Below are positions 33,947 to 42,339 of a stretch of 64,000 nucleotides of DNA, one piece after another (position 1 is the first letter of the stretch; every line of letters begins with the position of its first letter). The notes under the pieces are model-generated. The model did no database searches. It was given only the letters and a program-made list of their open reading frames with translations, and had not been told where the DNA came from. Both the position numbers and the translations under genes were made by a program. The stretch comes from Parachlamydia acanthamoebae (GTDB lineage: Bacteria; Chlamydiota; Chlamydiia; Chlamydiales; Parachlamydiaceae): positions 124,001 through 188,000 of the forward strand of contig NZ_BAWW01000008.1 of NCBI RefSeq assembly GCF_000875975.1. Reading direction: 5' to 3'.

Positions 33947-34823
33947 ATGACCATATCTTATGCAGAAGCAACGACGTTCATCAAACCAATCTCTCACGCT
34001 CAAGCCCCACATTTTTCGGAAAAAGGGCAAGTCGAACAATATGCCAATAATTCGACATATCAGTGGGATGGTGCCATGAAGATTTTTGAATTATTTAGAT
34101 TCAATGGAACTGAAAGGGTGCTTGACCTTGGGTGTGGCGATGGAAAAGTGACTGATCATCTTTGCCAACATCGCACCAAAAACCATGTTCGGGGCATTGA
34201 CATCTCGGAAAAAATGATAGAAAGAGCCTCGCAGAGCTATTTTAATCCACGTCTCACTTTTTAGAGTCGCAGACATGACTAACTTCTCAACTGAAGAAAA
34301 ATACGATGTTGTTCATGCCGGATATTCTCTTCACTATGGAGATGCAGAAAAAGCTTTGATCTGCATGTTAAGGTGCTTAAAACCCGGTGGAGCAGCTCTT
34401 ATTACATTACCTGGTAAGTTTGACAGTTCACTGGCTGTTCATTCAGACCGTCTCTCACGATCTGAGAAATGGAAGAATGACTTTAGAGAATTTAAAAGCA
34501 CACGAACATACTATAATTCTAGAGAATTTTCTGAGTTGCTATATAAAGTGGGGTTTATCCCCAAACATGTTGAGACGATCCTGCAAAAGGTCGAATTTTC
34601 CGATCAAGATGCAATAGAAGCCTACTATTTACCAGTTTCCGCCCATGCACACTACCTCCCTGAATTTCAGCGCGCTGACTTTATTTCTGATCTCATTTCG
34701 TTAGTTCTAAGTGAAAATTATGAAATTGAGGCCACAGAAAAACCCTTTATCTATCAAAATAAGCTAGAAGTGATCGCTATCAAACCCAGCTCAGAATGCT
34801 GTGCACTGTTTACTGACAAATAG
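33947..34823 (+). pseudogene. SAM-dependent methyltransferase split by a single-base shift
   Basis: The first frame (to 34264) has motif I VLDLGCGDGKVT (about 56-67) and GIDISEKM, then stops after RLTF. Removing one T from ACTTTTTAGA (T run 34257-34261) continues as FRVADMTNFSTEEKYDVV, HAGYSLHYG, then LKPGGAALITLPG to 34823. The joined protein of about 290 residues resembles trans-aconitate/malonyl-ACP-type methyltransferases. The start at 33947 has GGTGAGGAG 6 bases upstream and the coding sense is well preserved on both sides. The lesion is therefore recent, a phase switch, or a read error. Confidence 0.8.
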
Positions 34824-34848
34824 ATGGTTCCTCCACAAGATAGATATT

Positions 34849-34889
34849 CCTCTTCTAGTTGACCCATATTATGGGTCAACTAGAAGAGG
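34849..34889. terminator. 41-base perfect palindrome between convergent genes
   Basis: A 20-base arm (34849-34868) is repeated exactly inverted at 34870-34889 with one base between. It contains GTTGACCCATA and its complement. It lies between the methyltransferase remnant and the convergent epimerase-like gene. U runs are absent on both sides, so its strength as a terminator is unclear, but such a stem must form in RNA and could extrude as a cruciform in DNA. Confidence 0.6.
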
Positions 34890-34960
34890 TTCTGTATCTA
34901 TTTCAAGTCCTAATTTTCATAAAACTAGATGGAGAAAAAGTTTTTCCTGGACTACTGGTA

Positions 34961-35878
34961 TTAAGACGTTAGCGCATGGTGTTCAACTTCGAGCAAAGCG
35001 TGTAAAGCGTCTTCCAATTTTGGATGAGCAAAAGTAAAAGACGATTCTAACAGTTTTTTTGGTTCTACACGAATGCTACTTAATAATAATTCCTCTGCCA
35101 TTTCACCAAAGATAACGCGTGCAGCGAAAGCTGGCATTGATAAAATGGTGGGACGATTTAAGGCTTTGCCTAAAGCATGTGTAAATTCCTGATTCGTCAC
35201 AGGAAAAGGCGATACCATATTGACTGGCCCCTTTAAAGAAGGAGTTTTAATGACATGATCGATGGCATGCATAAGGTCTTGCAGAGTTATCCAACTCATG
35301 TATTGTTTTCCTGTCCCTAACATACCTCCTAAACCTAGTTTGAAGGGTAAAAGCATCTGCTTTAAAGCGCCTCCTTTTGGAGTCATAATCAATCCAAATC
35401 GTGTACAAACAGTGCGAATGCTTGCAGGAGCTTGTACGGAAGCTTCCCATTCTTTGCAAACTTTCGACAAAAAGCTTGTACCTGCCGGTGAACTTTCATC
35501 GAGAATTGCATCTCCTTCCTGGTTCCCGTAATAGCCTATAGCAGAAGCATTAATCCATGTTCGAGGAGGAGCCTTAAGCTGATGCAATGTTTTACTTAAT
35601 AGTTGGGTGCTCTTCAGCCGACTATTTAAAATTTTCTTCTTCTTAAAGTCATTCCATCTGCCATGCGCAATATTTTCTCCCGCAAGGTTAATTAAAATAT
35701 CTGTTCCCTCAAGAAGGTCTGAATCAATATTTCCAGCTTCCGGATCCCAACCAATTTCGTCATGAGCCAATCCCCCTTTTTTTCGGACGAGGCGTTTAAC
35801 AAGATGCCCTTGATCTCTAAAAAAAGAGGTTAAAGCAGCTCCAACTAAACCTGAAGAACCTGAAATTACAATATCCAT
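34961..35878 (-). CDS. TIGR01777-type NAD(P)-dependent epimerase-like protein (YfcH family)
   Basis: The protein is an extended SDR of 305 residues: nucleotide motif SGSSGLVGAAL (6-16), NLAGENIA near 68, INASAIGYYG (about 110-119), TRFGLIM and PVNMVSPFPVTNQEF in the C-terminal half. The C-terminal DUF1731 part (AFAARVIFGEMAEELLLSS) is typical of the family often mislabelled 'cell division inhibitor SulA'. The substrate is unknown. It lies 22 bases after a peroxiredoxin-like gene on the same strand, so co-expression is likely. Confidence 0.85.
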   Translation of the reverse strand: MDIVISGSSGLVGAALTSFFRDQGHLVKRLVRKKGGLAHDEIGWDPEAGNIDSDLLEGTDILINLAGENIAHGRWNDFKKKKILNSRLKSTQLLSKTLHQLKAPPRTWINASAIGYYGNQEGDAILDESSPAGTSFLSKVCKEWEASVQAPASIRTVCTRFGLIMTPKGGALKQMLLPFKLGLGGMLGTGKQYMSWITLQDLMHAIDHVIKTPSLKGPVNMVSPFPVTNQEFTHALGKALNRPTILSMPAFAARVIFGEMAEELLLSSIRVEPKKLLESSFTFAHPKLEDALHALLEVEHHALTS

Positions 35879-35900
35879 TCACTCACTCCAATGTTAGAAT

Positions 35901-36482
35901 TCAAACAAGGTCACATGCATCGTCAGGCATCCAATGGGCATCTTTTCCTTCCCATTTAATATTGCATCCAATCGGATTCAACGTAGGGGTGGAAATCGAT
36001 TTCCCTGATAAAAGCTCTGTTAACACGCGATCTAAATCATTTTCTTTCATTTCTTTTGTATTTCGAGGGCGATCAACACCCCTCCCCGTGTAGACTAAAG
36101 TGCGATTTTTGTCGAACACATAAAAATGGGGCGTACGGAGAGCACCATATTTTTTTGCCACCTCTTGGCTTTCATCATACAGGTAAAGCCATGGAAAGTG
36201 ATGCTCTTGCATTCTTTGAACCATGTGCTCAAAAGAATCTTCTGGGTAGGTGTTTTTGCTATTTGAATTGATTCCGACAAATATGACCCCTTGTGGCATA
36301 AACTTTTCTGCTGTTTGGCGAGTCACCTCGTCCGATCCAATTACATAGGGGCAATGGTTACATGTAAAAAAGAGTACAAGAACGGGATACTTTTCAAAAT
36401 CTTTTAAAGCATAGGTTTTTCCATCTGTAGCCGGTAAGGAAAAATTGGGAGCTTTTTCCCCGATAGGTAGCGTAAAAGGCAT
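35901..36482 (-). CDS. Thioredoxin-fold redoxin (AhpC/TSA-like)
   Basis: A peroxiredoxin/TlpA-like domain of 193 residues: [17 protein letters not shown] at the start, active site CNHCPY (C41, C44) after VLVLFFT, GINSN near 72 and a cis-proline in RTPHFYVFD near 115. The CxxCPY motif is seen in a redoxin family fused or linked to c-type cytochrome or thiol peroxidase genes. No signal peptide is visible, so it should act in the cytosol. The start at 36482 follows GGAGAG; the frame is open to 36500. Confidence 0.82.
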   Translation of the reverse strand: MPFTLPIGEKAPNFSLPATDGKTYALKDFEKYPVLVLFFTCNHCPYVIGSDEVTRQTAEKFMPQGVIFVGINSNSKNTYPEDSFEHMVQRMQEHHFPWLYLYDESQEVAKKYGALRTPHFYVFDKNRTLVYTGRGVDRPRNTKEMKENDLDRVLTELLSGKSISTPTLNPIGCNIKWEGKDAHWMPDDACDLV

Positions 36483-36722
36483 ATTTTCTCTCCAAAACAT
36501 ATATAAGCTTTATTCACGGCGCATTATTTCTTTTTTCCACAATCTTGTCAATTTACCGTTTTTAAATTTTTTATATATTTCCTTTTTTGTGCTTAGAACA
36601 GATTAAAACGAACGACTTACGGAAAATTAATTTCCCTAAATTCCTCAATATAGCATACTGGCTCGCACTCGTTAATCATTTGATTTTTATAACAGATATA
36701 ATTTCAAAAGTATGGAAAATTT

Positions 36723-37361
36723 ATGCAGCAAGACATTGAGGAAAAGGCACAAAAAGGTGATTTACAGGCACAAGCTGAGCTTGGAAGGTACTTTCTTGAT
36801 CAAGAAAGCTATCCACAAGCTAAATTTTGGTTAGAAAAAGCAGCGATGCAAAATGATGCTTCTTCTCAATATCTTCTCGGCAATATGTACGTTAATGGAC
36901 TGGATGGAGAACCGAATTACACGCTAGCCAGAGAATGGATCCAAAAAGCCGCTGAGCAAAGAAACGTCGACGCTATGGTAGATCTCAGCTCTTTCTATCA
37001 AGATGGCACAGGAGGATGTGAAATCAGTCCTGAAAAAGAAAAGTATTGGCTCGAACAAGCCGCCATTTTAGGCGATGAAGAAGCACAACTTGAACTAGGT
37101 TTGATTTTTCAAGCGGAAGAGAATATGGAATCTGCTAAAAAATGGTTTGAGGAAGCTTTTACTGCTTATCAATCAGACCGAGCGGCTTACTTTCTTGGTC
37201 GACTATACTTAGAAAATGCTGAAGAAAAAGCAACCAAAGAATTGGCATATGACTGGTTAAAAAAAGCTGTCGATCTTGGAAATGCAAATGCCCTGGGATT
37301 CTTAGCAAAACTTCAGGCAACTGAAATGTGGCGCGATATAGAAGATACCCAAGGTTTTTAA
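36723..37361 (+). CDS. Sel1-repeat (TPR-like) protein
   Basis: Five to six Sel1-like repeats of about 36 residues span most of the 212-residue protein, for example AELGRYFLDQESYPQAKFWLEKAA, then SQYLLGNMYVNG and REWIQKAAEQ. No signal peptide is visible. Sel1 repeats mediate protein-protein contacts and are common in effectors of intracellular bacteria such as Legionella and chlamydia-like symbionts; secretion is not shown here. A TATAAT box (36697-36702) sits 20 bases before the ATG, but without a clear -35. Confidence 0.8.
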   Translation: MQQDIEEKAQKGDLQAQAELGRYFLDQESYPQAKFWLEKAAMQNDASSQYLLGNMYVNGLDGEPNYTLAREWIQKAAEQRNVDAMVDLSSFYQDGTGGCEISPEKEKYWLEQAAILGDEEAQLELGLIFQAEENMESAKKWFEEAFTAYQSDRAAYFLGRLYLENAEEKATKELAYDWLKKAVDLGNANALGFLAKLQATEMWRDIEDTQGF

Positions 37362-37370
37362 TCAAATAAA

Positions 37371-37404
37371 GCCTCTTACACATGAATGTGAAAGAGGCCT
37401 TTTG
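37371..37404. terminator. Bidirectional intrinsic terminator
   Basis: GCCTCTT (37371-37377) and CACAT (37379-37383) pair with ATGTG (37386-37390) and AAGAGGC (37392-37398) with one mismatch. CTTTTGTTTT follows on the plus strand and a TTTATTTG run on the minus. It lies between the convergent Sel1 and photolyase genes. Confidence 0.85.
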
Positions 37405-37406
37405 TT

Positions 37407-38831
37407 TTATCGAGCCGCTTTGATTTCTTCAAAAGCTTCTAACGCTGCCAAGCGAGCTTCATCATGATTAACAATGGGATATGGATAGGTTTGTCCAAGC
37501 TTAACACCTGCTTTTTCTAGTACATCTAGAGGTGCTTCCCAGGGTTTATGAATCCATTTATCAGGAAGATTAGCAATTTCAGGGACCCATTTTCTCACAT
37601 AGCTACCTTCAGGATCGAATTTCTCTCCTTGCGTAATAGGATTGAATATGCGGAAATAGGGAGCGGCATCAGCTCCCGAACCTGCAACCCATTGCCAGCC
37701 TAAAGTATTATTCGCTAGATCGGCATCCACAAGGGTATCCCAAAACCATTGTGCCCCTGTTTGCCAAGGAAGAAGCAAGTCTTTTACCAAAAAAGACCCC
37801 ACCACCATGCGTGCTCGATTGTGCATCCAACCAGTCATCCACAGCTGCCGCATTCCCGCATCAACAAAGGGATAACCTGTCATTCCTTTTTGCCAGACTT
37901 TCAACAGTTTTTTATTTTCTTTCCAGGGAAAATAGGCAAACTCTTGTCGTAAAGGCTCTTCTGGGGTTTTAGGAAAATGGTAGAGCAAATGGTAAGCAAA
38001 ATCACGCCAACCGAGCTGCCTTAAATAGGGTTCGGCTTCTTGGAATCCGAGCTTTTTCACAATTTCATCCCAAACCATTCTGACACTTATTTCACCAAAA
38101 TGCAGATAGGGCGACAAACGAGACACCCCGGGCAAATCGGGGCGATCCCGCCTTTCATTGTAATCATGTGCTCCCCCTTCAAGAAAGTATGACAAAAATT
38201 CTTTAGCATACACACTTCCAGGCTTCCAGGTATGGGCAATCCCCTCATCCCAAGAAGTTGTTGGGAGCAATTTTAAATCTTCGATATGGAGAGAATCGAC
38301 CTCAACAATCTTTCCTTTCACACCAATGGGTGCCGACAATGGAGCAAGCGGCTGTTCTTTAGCCAAACAATTTTTCCAAAAAAAAGTGAAAACCTGAAAA
38401 GGCTTCCCTTGCTTATTTTGAATGCTCCAAGGTTCGTACAATACATTTCCCGGAAAACTTTTAGCTAAAAGGCCTTCTTCCGAAAGCTTTGATTTAACCT
38501 GGATGTCCCTTTTAATGGCATAAGGCTCATAGCGCCGTGACCAGAATACGGCATCGGCATTCGTTTCCTTAATCACATCGCGCAAACAATCTAGGCTTTT
38601 CCCTTTACGAATGATCAGGGGTAAACCTAAGGATCGTAGATCATTTTCTAAAGACTTTAAAGAATGATGCAGCCACCACTTGCTCGCTCCACCCAAAGGC
38701 CAATGCCCTTCTTCTTGAGGAGACCAAATGTAAAGAGGAATGACACTTCCTCTTTGTGCTGCAGCGTCTAGGGCCGGATGATCTTCAATGCGCAAATCTT
38801 GACGCATCCATACGATGGTGACTTTTGCCAT
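37407..38831 (-). CDS. phrB: Deoxyribodipyrimidine photolyase
   Basis: The N-terminal photolyase alpha/beta domain (VTIVWMRQDLRIEDHPAL) binds the antenna pigment. The C-terminal FAD domain contains ARMVVGSFLVKDLLL, the DTLVDADLANNTLGWQWVAG active region (about 375-394) and YFRIFNP (about 405). The WQW and tryptophan-rich C-terminus fit a class I CPD photolyase. It repairs UV-induced pyrimidine dimers using light. A light-driven repair enzyme in an intracellular symbiont suggests exposure of host or free stages to light. Confidence 0.92.
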   Translation of the reverse strand: MAKVTIVWMRQDLRIEDHPALDAAAQRGSVIPLYIWSPQEEGHWPLGGASKWWLHHSLKSLENDLRSLGLPLIIRKGKSLDCLRDVIKETNADAVFWSRRYEPYAIKRDIQVKSKLSEEGLLAKSFPGNVLYEPWSIQNKQGKPFQVFTFFWKNCLAKEQPLAPLSAPIGVKGKIVEVDSLHIEDLKLLPTTSWDEGIAHTWKPGSVYAKEFLSYFLEGGAHDYNERRDRPDLPGVSRLSPYLHFGEISVRMVWDEIVKKLGFQEAEPYLRQLGWRDFAYHLLYHFPKTPEEPLRQEFAYFPWKENKKLLKVWQKGMTGYPFVDAGMRQLWMTGWMHNRARMVVGSFLVKDLLLPWQTGAQWFWDTLVDADLANNTLGWQWVAGSGADAAPYFRIFNPITQGEKFDPEGSYVRKWVPEIANLPDKWIHKPWEAPLDVLEKAGVKLGQTYPYPIVNHDEARLAALEAFEEIKAAR

Positions 38832-38840
38832 ACTAATTCC

Positions 38841-40691
38841 TTATGGTTGTACGAATGGACCTACAGAAAGTGTCCCGACTATAGATCCCTCTTTAATTTT
38901 TTCATGCAGATTTCCCGGCAGGTAGATTTCAACTTCCTCTCCAGTACTTTGCTTGAAAACTCGGCTCATAGATTTTTCCGTTAATTCCCCTTTTTCCATA
39001 GTTTCCTTTTTTCGAAAAGAACCAAAAAAGAATAAGACAAATTTTATCAGAGGAGGGTGAATTTTTTTCGGAGTTCGAGAGACCCCCTTGACTAATTTTT
39101 TTAATACAGGATTAGAGGGCGTGATTTTAAGAATAGACAACTTGTAGTGATTCACAATGATTTTTTTCCCTAAAGCCGCCTTTAACTTAAAGTGGGCCCA
39201 ATGGGAACAATTTTCCCAAGGAAATTGGAAAATTAAAAATCCTTCGCGAGATAAAAGAATATCTTGGCGAATCAATTCCATTAATTTTTTCCCTAAATCT
39301 TCTTCGACTAAATAGGGAACCGAGGCTTGTTGACGTCGGGAATAGCATTGATTTTCATCGCCATAAGCAATCTTTCCCTCAAAAGTCCCCATAATAAATT
39401 TTAAGCGGCCCAAAAATCCTTTAGGAAATTGGCTGGCAAATTTGCCAATAGGTACTAGCATATAGTGATCTGGTCCTGCTGGAATATAAATATCTAAATA
39501 TCCGTGGTTTGCATCCAAATCTAATCCAGGAGATTCCTTGGATGCCTTCTCTATCACTAGCCATTTACCTCCATTCAGGTGTCCAGCTACGTCTGTTGCA
39601 CAGCCTTCTTTATTGATTGCTTGGGGATGACGTCGGCTCACCTCTTGTCGACTCACAATTTCAAATACTGGATAACGTTCCCACCATGGAATGTTCGGTT
39701 GAGTCATGTCAATTGGTTCATAACAATTTTTTTCGGCATTATAGTGATCATGCACGTGCACATTAAAACGTGTCACGCCATTAGGGCCAAAAATTGCAAA
39801 ATTGCCTGGATCATCATTTTTTGCTTTAAAAACGTCTAAAACATTTTTAATATCAACTTTGAGATGTCCATCGAATGTCACAGAGCTCTTTTCATCTAAA
39901 ATATTGACTTTTTTGCCTTCAACTTTAAGGGTAACCACTTTTCGCTGGATACTTCCATCTCGTTCCGTTTCTACTGAAAGTAATTGTTTTCCGAAACGTC
40001 CAATCCATCCAACTAATAAACATTCTTCCATCCTCTTATAAATAGAATAGAATTCAATATATTCCTGAACACCGTAGCGATCACGCAAAAGCCTTTTAAA
40101 GCATTCTTCCTTTTGATAAGGATCTTTCAGAAGCATTTTCACAAATTTAGGATATTGACAGAGATTTCTTATAATGTTCTGCTCTGTTGGTGTAATCGCT
40201 TTTTCGGAATAAACGGTTTGTCGTTCTTTCCATCCCTTAAAAGCTTCTGTAATCGCATCCTTAAGCTGCTCGTCGATGTGTTCGGCTTTTTGTAAATCAA
40301 GCCCCCCTAATTCCTTTCCAACTCGATACTTTAAGGCTATTGTACGCATCTTTAAGGCTCTTAGAGCACCTTGATTTTTTTTAGAGTTGGAAGATTGTAA
40401 GCGTTTTTTAATCTCTTTTGAAGCTTTCAAAATTCCTTCAAATTTTTCCTTTTGTTTGTTTTCAATTACTCCTTGAGTGGAAAACACAACAGGAATGCGC
40501 TCTTGCTGATCTAAAAAAGCATTAAAAGCTTTTGCTACTTCACGCATGCGCGTTTGTTCTAAGCGAAAAAGGCGTCGACAAAATGATTTAGCACCTTTTT
40601 CAATGTGCCATTCATTATTTTGATAACGAATCGCTTTATCTTGTTCTAACATCTGGGTGAATTCGGATAAGTTCTCTTCTATTTTTGCCAT
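38841..40691 (-). CDS. Large protein of unknown function
   Basis: I do not recognise this 616-residue protein. There is no signal peptide. The N-terminal third (about 1-220) is helical and charged, with LEQTRMREVAKAFNAF-like coiled segments. The middle and C-terminal parts (about 225-500) are beta-rich, with GPNGVTRFNVHVHDHY (about 303-318) and a PAGPDHYMLVPIG region near 405. A hydrophobic patch (FVLFFFGSF, about 548) is followed by a compact end containing EVEIYLPGNL. Nine bases separate it from the photolyase gene, so co-transcription is likely. The HVHDHY cluster and several Asp could bind metal. Confidence 0.5.
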   Translation of the reverse strand: MAKIEENLSEFTQMLEQDKAIRYQNNEWHIEKGAKSFCRRLFRLEQTRMREVAKAFNAFLDQQERIPVVFSTQGVIENKQKEKFEGILKASKEIKKRLQSSNSKKNQGALRALKMRTIALKYRVGKELGGLDLQKAEHIDEQLKDAITEAFKGWKERQTVYSEKAITPTEQNIIRNLCQYPKFVKMLLKDPYQKEECFKRLLRDRYGVQEYIEFYSIYKRMEECLLVGWIGRFGKQLLSVETERDGSIQRKVVTLKVEGKKVNILDEKSSVTFDGHLKVDIKNVLDVFKAKNDDPGNFAIFGPNGVTRFNVHVHDHYNAEKNCYEPIDMTQPNIPWWERYPVFEIVSRQEVSRRHPQAINKEGCATDVAGHLNGGKWLVIEKASKESPGLDLDANHGYLDIYIPAGPDHYMLVPIGKFASQFPKGFLGRLKFIMGTFEGKIAYGDENQCYSRRQQASVPYLVEEDLGKKLMELIRQDILLSREGFLIFQFPWENCSHWAHFKLKAALGKKIIVNHYKLSILKITPSNPVLKKLVKGVSRTPKKIHPPLIKFVLFFFGSFRKKETMEKGELTEKSMSRVFKQSTGEEVEIYLPGNLHEKIKEGSIVGTLSVGPFVQP

Positions 40692-40877
40692 TTTAAAACT
40701 CTTATGGTGTAATCGGTCGTTTATTTATGTTCAGATATGAAATTTTATGCAACAAAGACTCAACTTTTTTTAACAAAACCTCCTCAGGAAAAAGAAAATT
40801 AGAAAATGGTATTGGTATGTAAAAAAATAAAAGATTCAGCTAAACTATTGCAAACGAAAACAATCTAAGGTTGACTA

Positions 40878-41774
40878 ATGATCGGAAGAAATGACCCTTG
40901 CTGGTGCGGAAGTTGGAAAAAATGGAAAAAATGCCATTACCCTCTTGAAGAAGGCGGCATTACGCAAAATACTCCCAAATCTGTAGCCGAGCAGTATTAT
41001 AATGAATATGATATTATTATTAAGACAGAAGAACAAATTGCAGGGATTCGCGCTGCCTGCCATTTAGCAGCAAAAATTCTTGATGAAACCTGTGCTCTTG
41101 CTAAAGCTGGAGTAACAACCCAAGAGCTGAATGACTTTGCTGATAAAATGCACCGCGAAGCAGGAGCGATTCCAGCTCCCCTCAATTATGGACACCCTCC
41201 CTTTCCCAAAAGCATTTGTACATCTTTGAATGAAGTGATTTGTCACGGAATTCCAAATGATATCCCTTTACATGATGGAGATATTTTAAATGTAGATGTC
41301 ACATGCATTTTAAATGGATACTACGGAGATTGCAGTCGAATGGTTGTGATTGGAGGGAAAACAACACCTGAACGACAACTGGTTGTCGATGTTTCCTATG
41401 AATGTTTGATGAGAGCTTGTGCCATTTTAAAACCTGGTGTCTTCGTCTCTGATATTGGTAAGGTCATTGAACCCTATGCCATTTCCCGTGGGTGCTCTGT
41501 GGTCAATCAATTCGTCGCCCATGGTGTTGGAGTGGGTTTCCATGAAGGACCTCAAATTCCTCATTATCAAAACTCAATGCACATTCCTTTAGTGGCCGGT
41601 ATGACCTTTACAATTGAGCCGATGATTAATGCGGGTGTACGTGGAGCTGTAGTTGACCGCAAAGATCAATGGACAGCAAGGACAAAAGACGGAAAAGCCA
41701 GCGGACAATGGGAGCACACGCTCTTAATTACCCCAACTGGCTATGAAATTTTGACTCCTTGGAAACACCCCTAA
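40878..41774 (+). CDS. map: Methionine aminopeptidase with N-terminal SEC-C-like motif
   Basis: Residues 1-22 form a SEC-C-like zinc motif (NDPCWCGSWKKWKKCH). The peptidase domain follows, with the metal ligands D140, D151, H215, E247 and E279 in VDVTCILNGYYGDCSRM, HGVGVGFHEGP, TIEPM and QWEHTLLI. It removes the initiator Met from nascent proteins; the zinc tail probably docks it to the ribosome. As I recall, Chlamydia map has the same extension. AAGGTTGACTA precedes the ATG. Confidence 0.93.
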   Translation: MIGRNDPCWCGSWKKWKKCHYPLEEGGITQNTPKSVAEQYYNEYDIIIKTEEQIAGIRAACHLAAKILDETCALAKAGVTTQELNDFADKMHREAGAIPAPLNYGHPPFPKSICTSLNEVICHGIPNDIPLHDGDILNVDVTCILNGYYGDCSRMVVIGGKTTPERQLVVDVSYECLMRACAILKPGVFVSDIGKVIEPYAISRGCSVVNQFVAHGVGVGFHEGPQIPHYQNSMHIPLVAGMTFTIEPMINAGVRGAVVDRKDQWTARTKDGKASGQWEHTLLITPTGYEILTPWKHP

Positions 41775-42304
41775 AAGGGAGAAGTCCCATTGCGACTTTT
41801 CATCATTTGGTTGAGAAAGCTATTGTTTATTTCTTCTCCTTGCAAAACAAAATAAAGGAGAATCATTCCAAAACCAAAAGCTGGGCTTAAAGTCGCAATG
41901 AAAAGTCCTAAAGCAATCACCACAGCTTTTTTCAATTGCTTCCAGTAGCGAATTGTTTGCTTATTGAAAGGTTCAAACTTCCAAAGCAATCCAAAAGCGA
42001 ATAGTGCATTGCAAAGAACAACTATTAGCAAGATGGGAATGACAACAACAAGAACAAGCGACGCAAAAAAAGTGAGAACGCGTAAAAGCCAGGGGTAGCG
42101 CGCTTTTTCCAGCTCATTAATCGAAGCATAGAGATTTTCTTCTCGAGTGCTTTTTCTCGATTCTTCCTGGTCTGGCTCGATTTGAATATCATCAATATAG
42201 ATAAATTCAGGAAGTTTTTGTGGAGTCATGCCCCCATTTTTATTAGGGTCTCCATTTTTTGATGAAGGGTCTTGATTGCCCGACGGAAATTCATACCGTA
42301 CCAT
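41771..42304 (-). CDS. Hypothetical membrane protein
   Basis: A polar, Pro/Asn/Gly-rich N-terminal part (about 1-70) is followed by three hydrophobic helices (about 76-102, 103-113 region and 131-155). No known domain is visible. The stop overlaps the convergent map stop by four bases. With its long soluble N-terminus and closely spaced helices it could be an inclusion-membrane-type protein, but this is a guess. Confidence 0.5.
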   Translation of the reverse strand: MVRYEFPSGNQDPSSKNGDPNKNGGMTPQKLPEFIYIDDIQIEPDQEESRKSTREENLYASINELEKARYPWLLRVLTFFASLVLVVVIPILLIVVLCNALFAFGLLWKFEPFNKQTIRYWKQLKKAVVIALGLFIATLSPAFGFGMILLYFVLQGEEINNSFLNQMMKSRNGTSPF

Positions 42305-42339
42305 AAAGTGCCTCGAATAAGTTAACCTTAGAAAATTCT

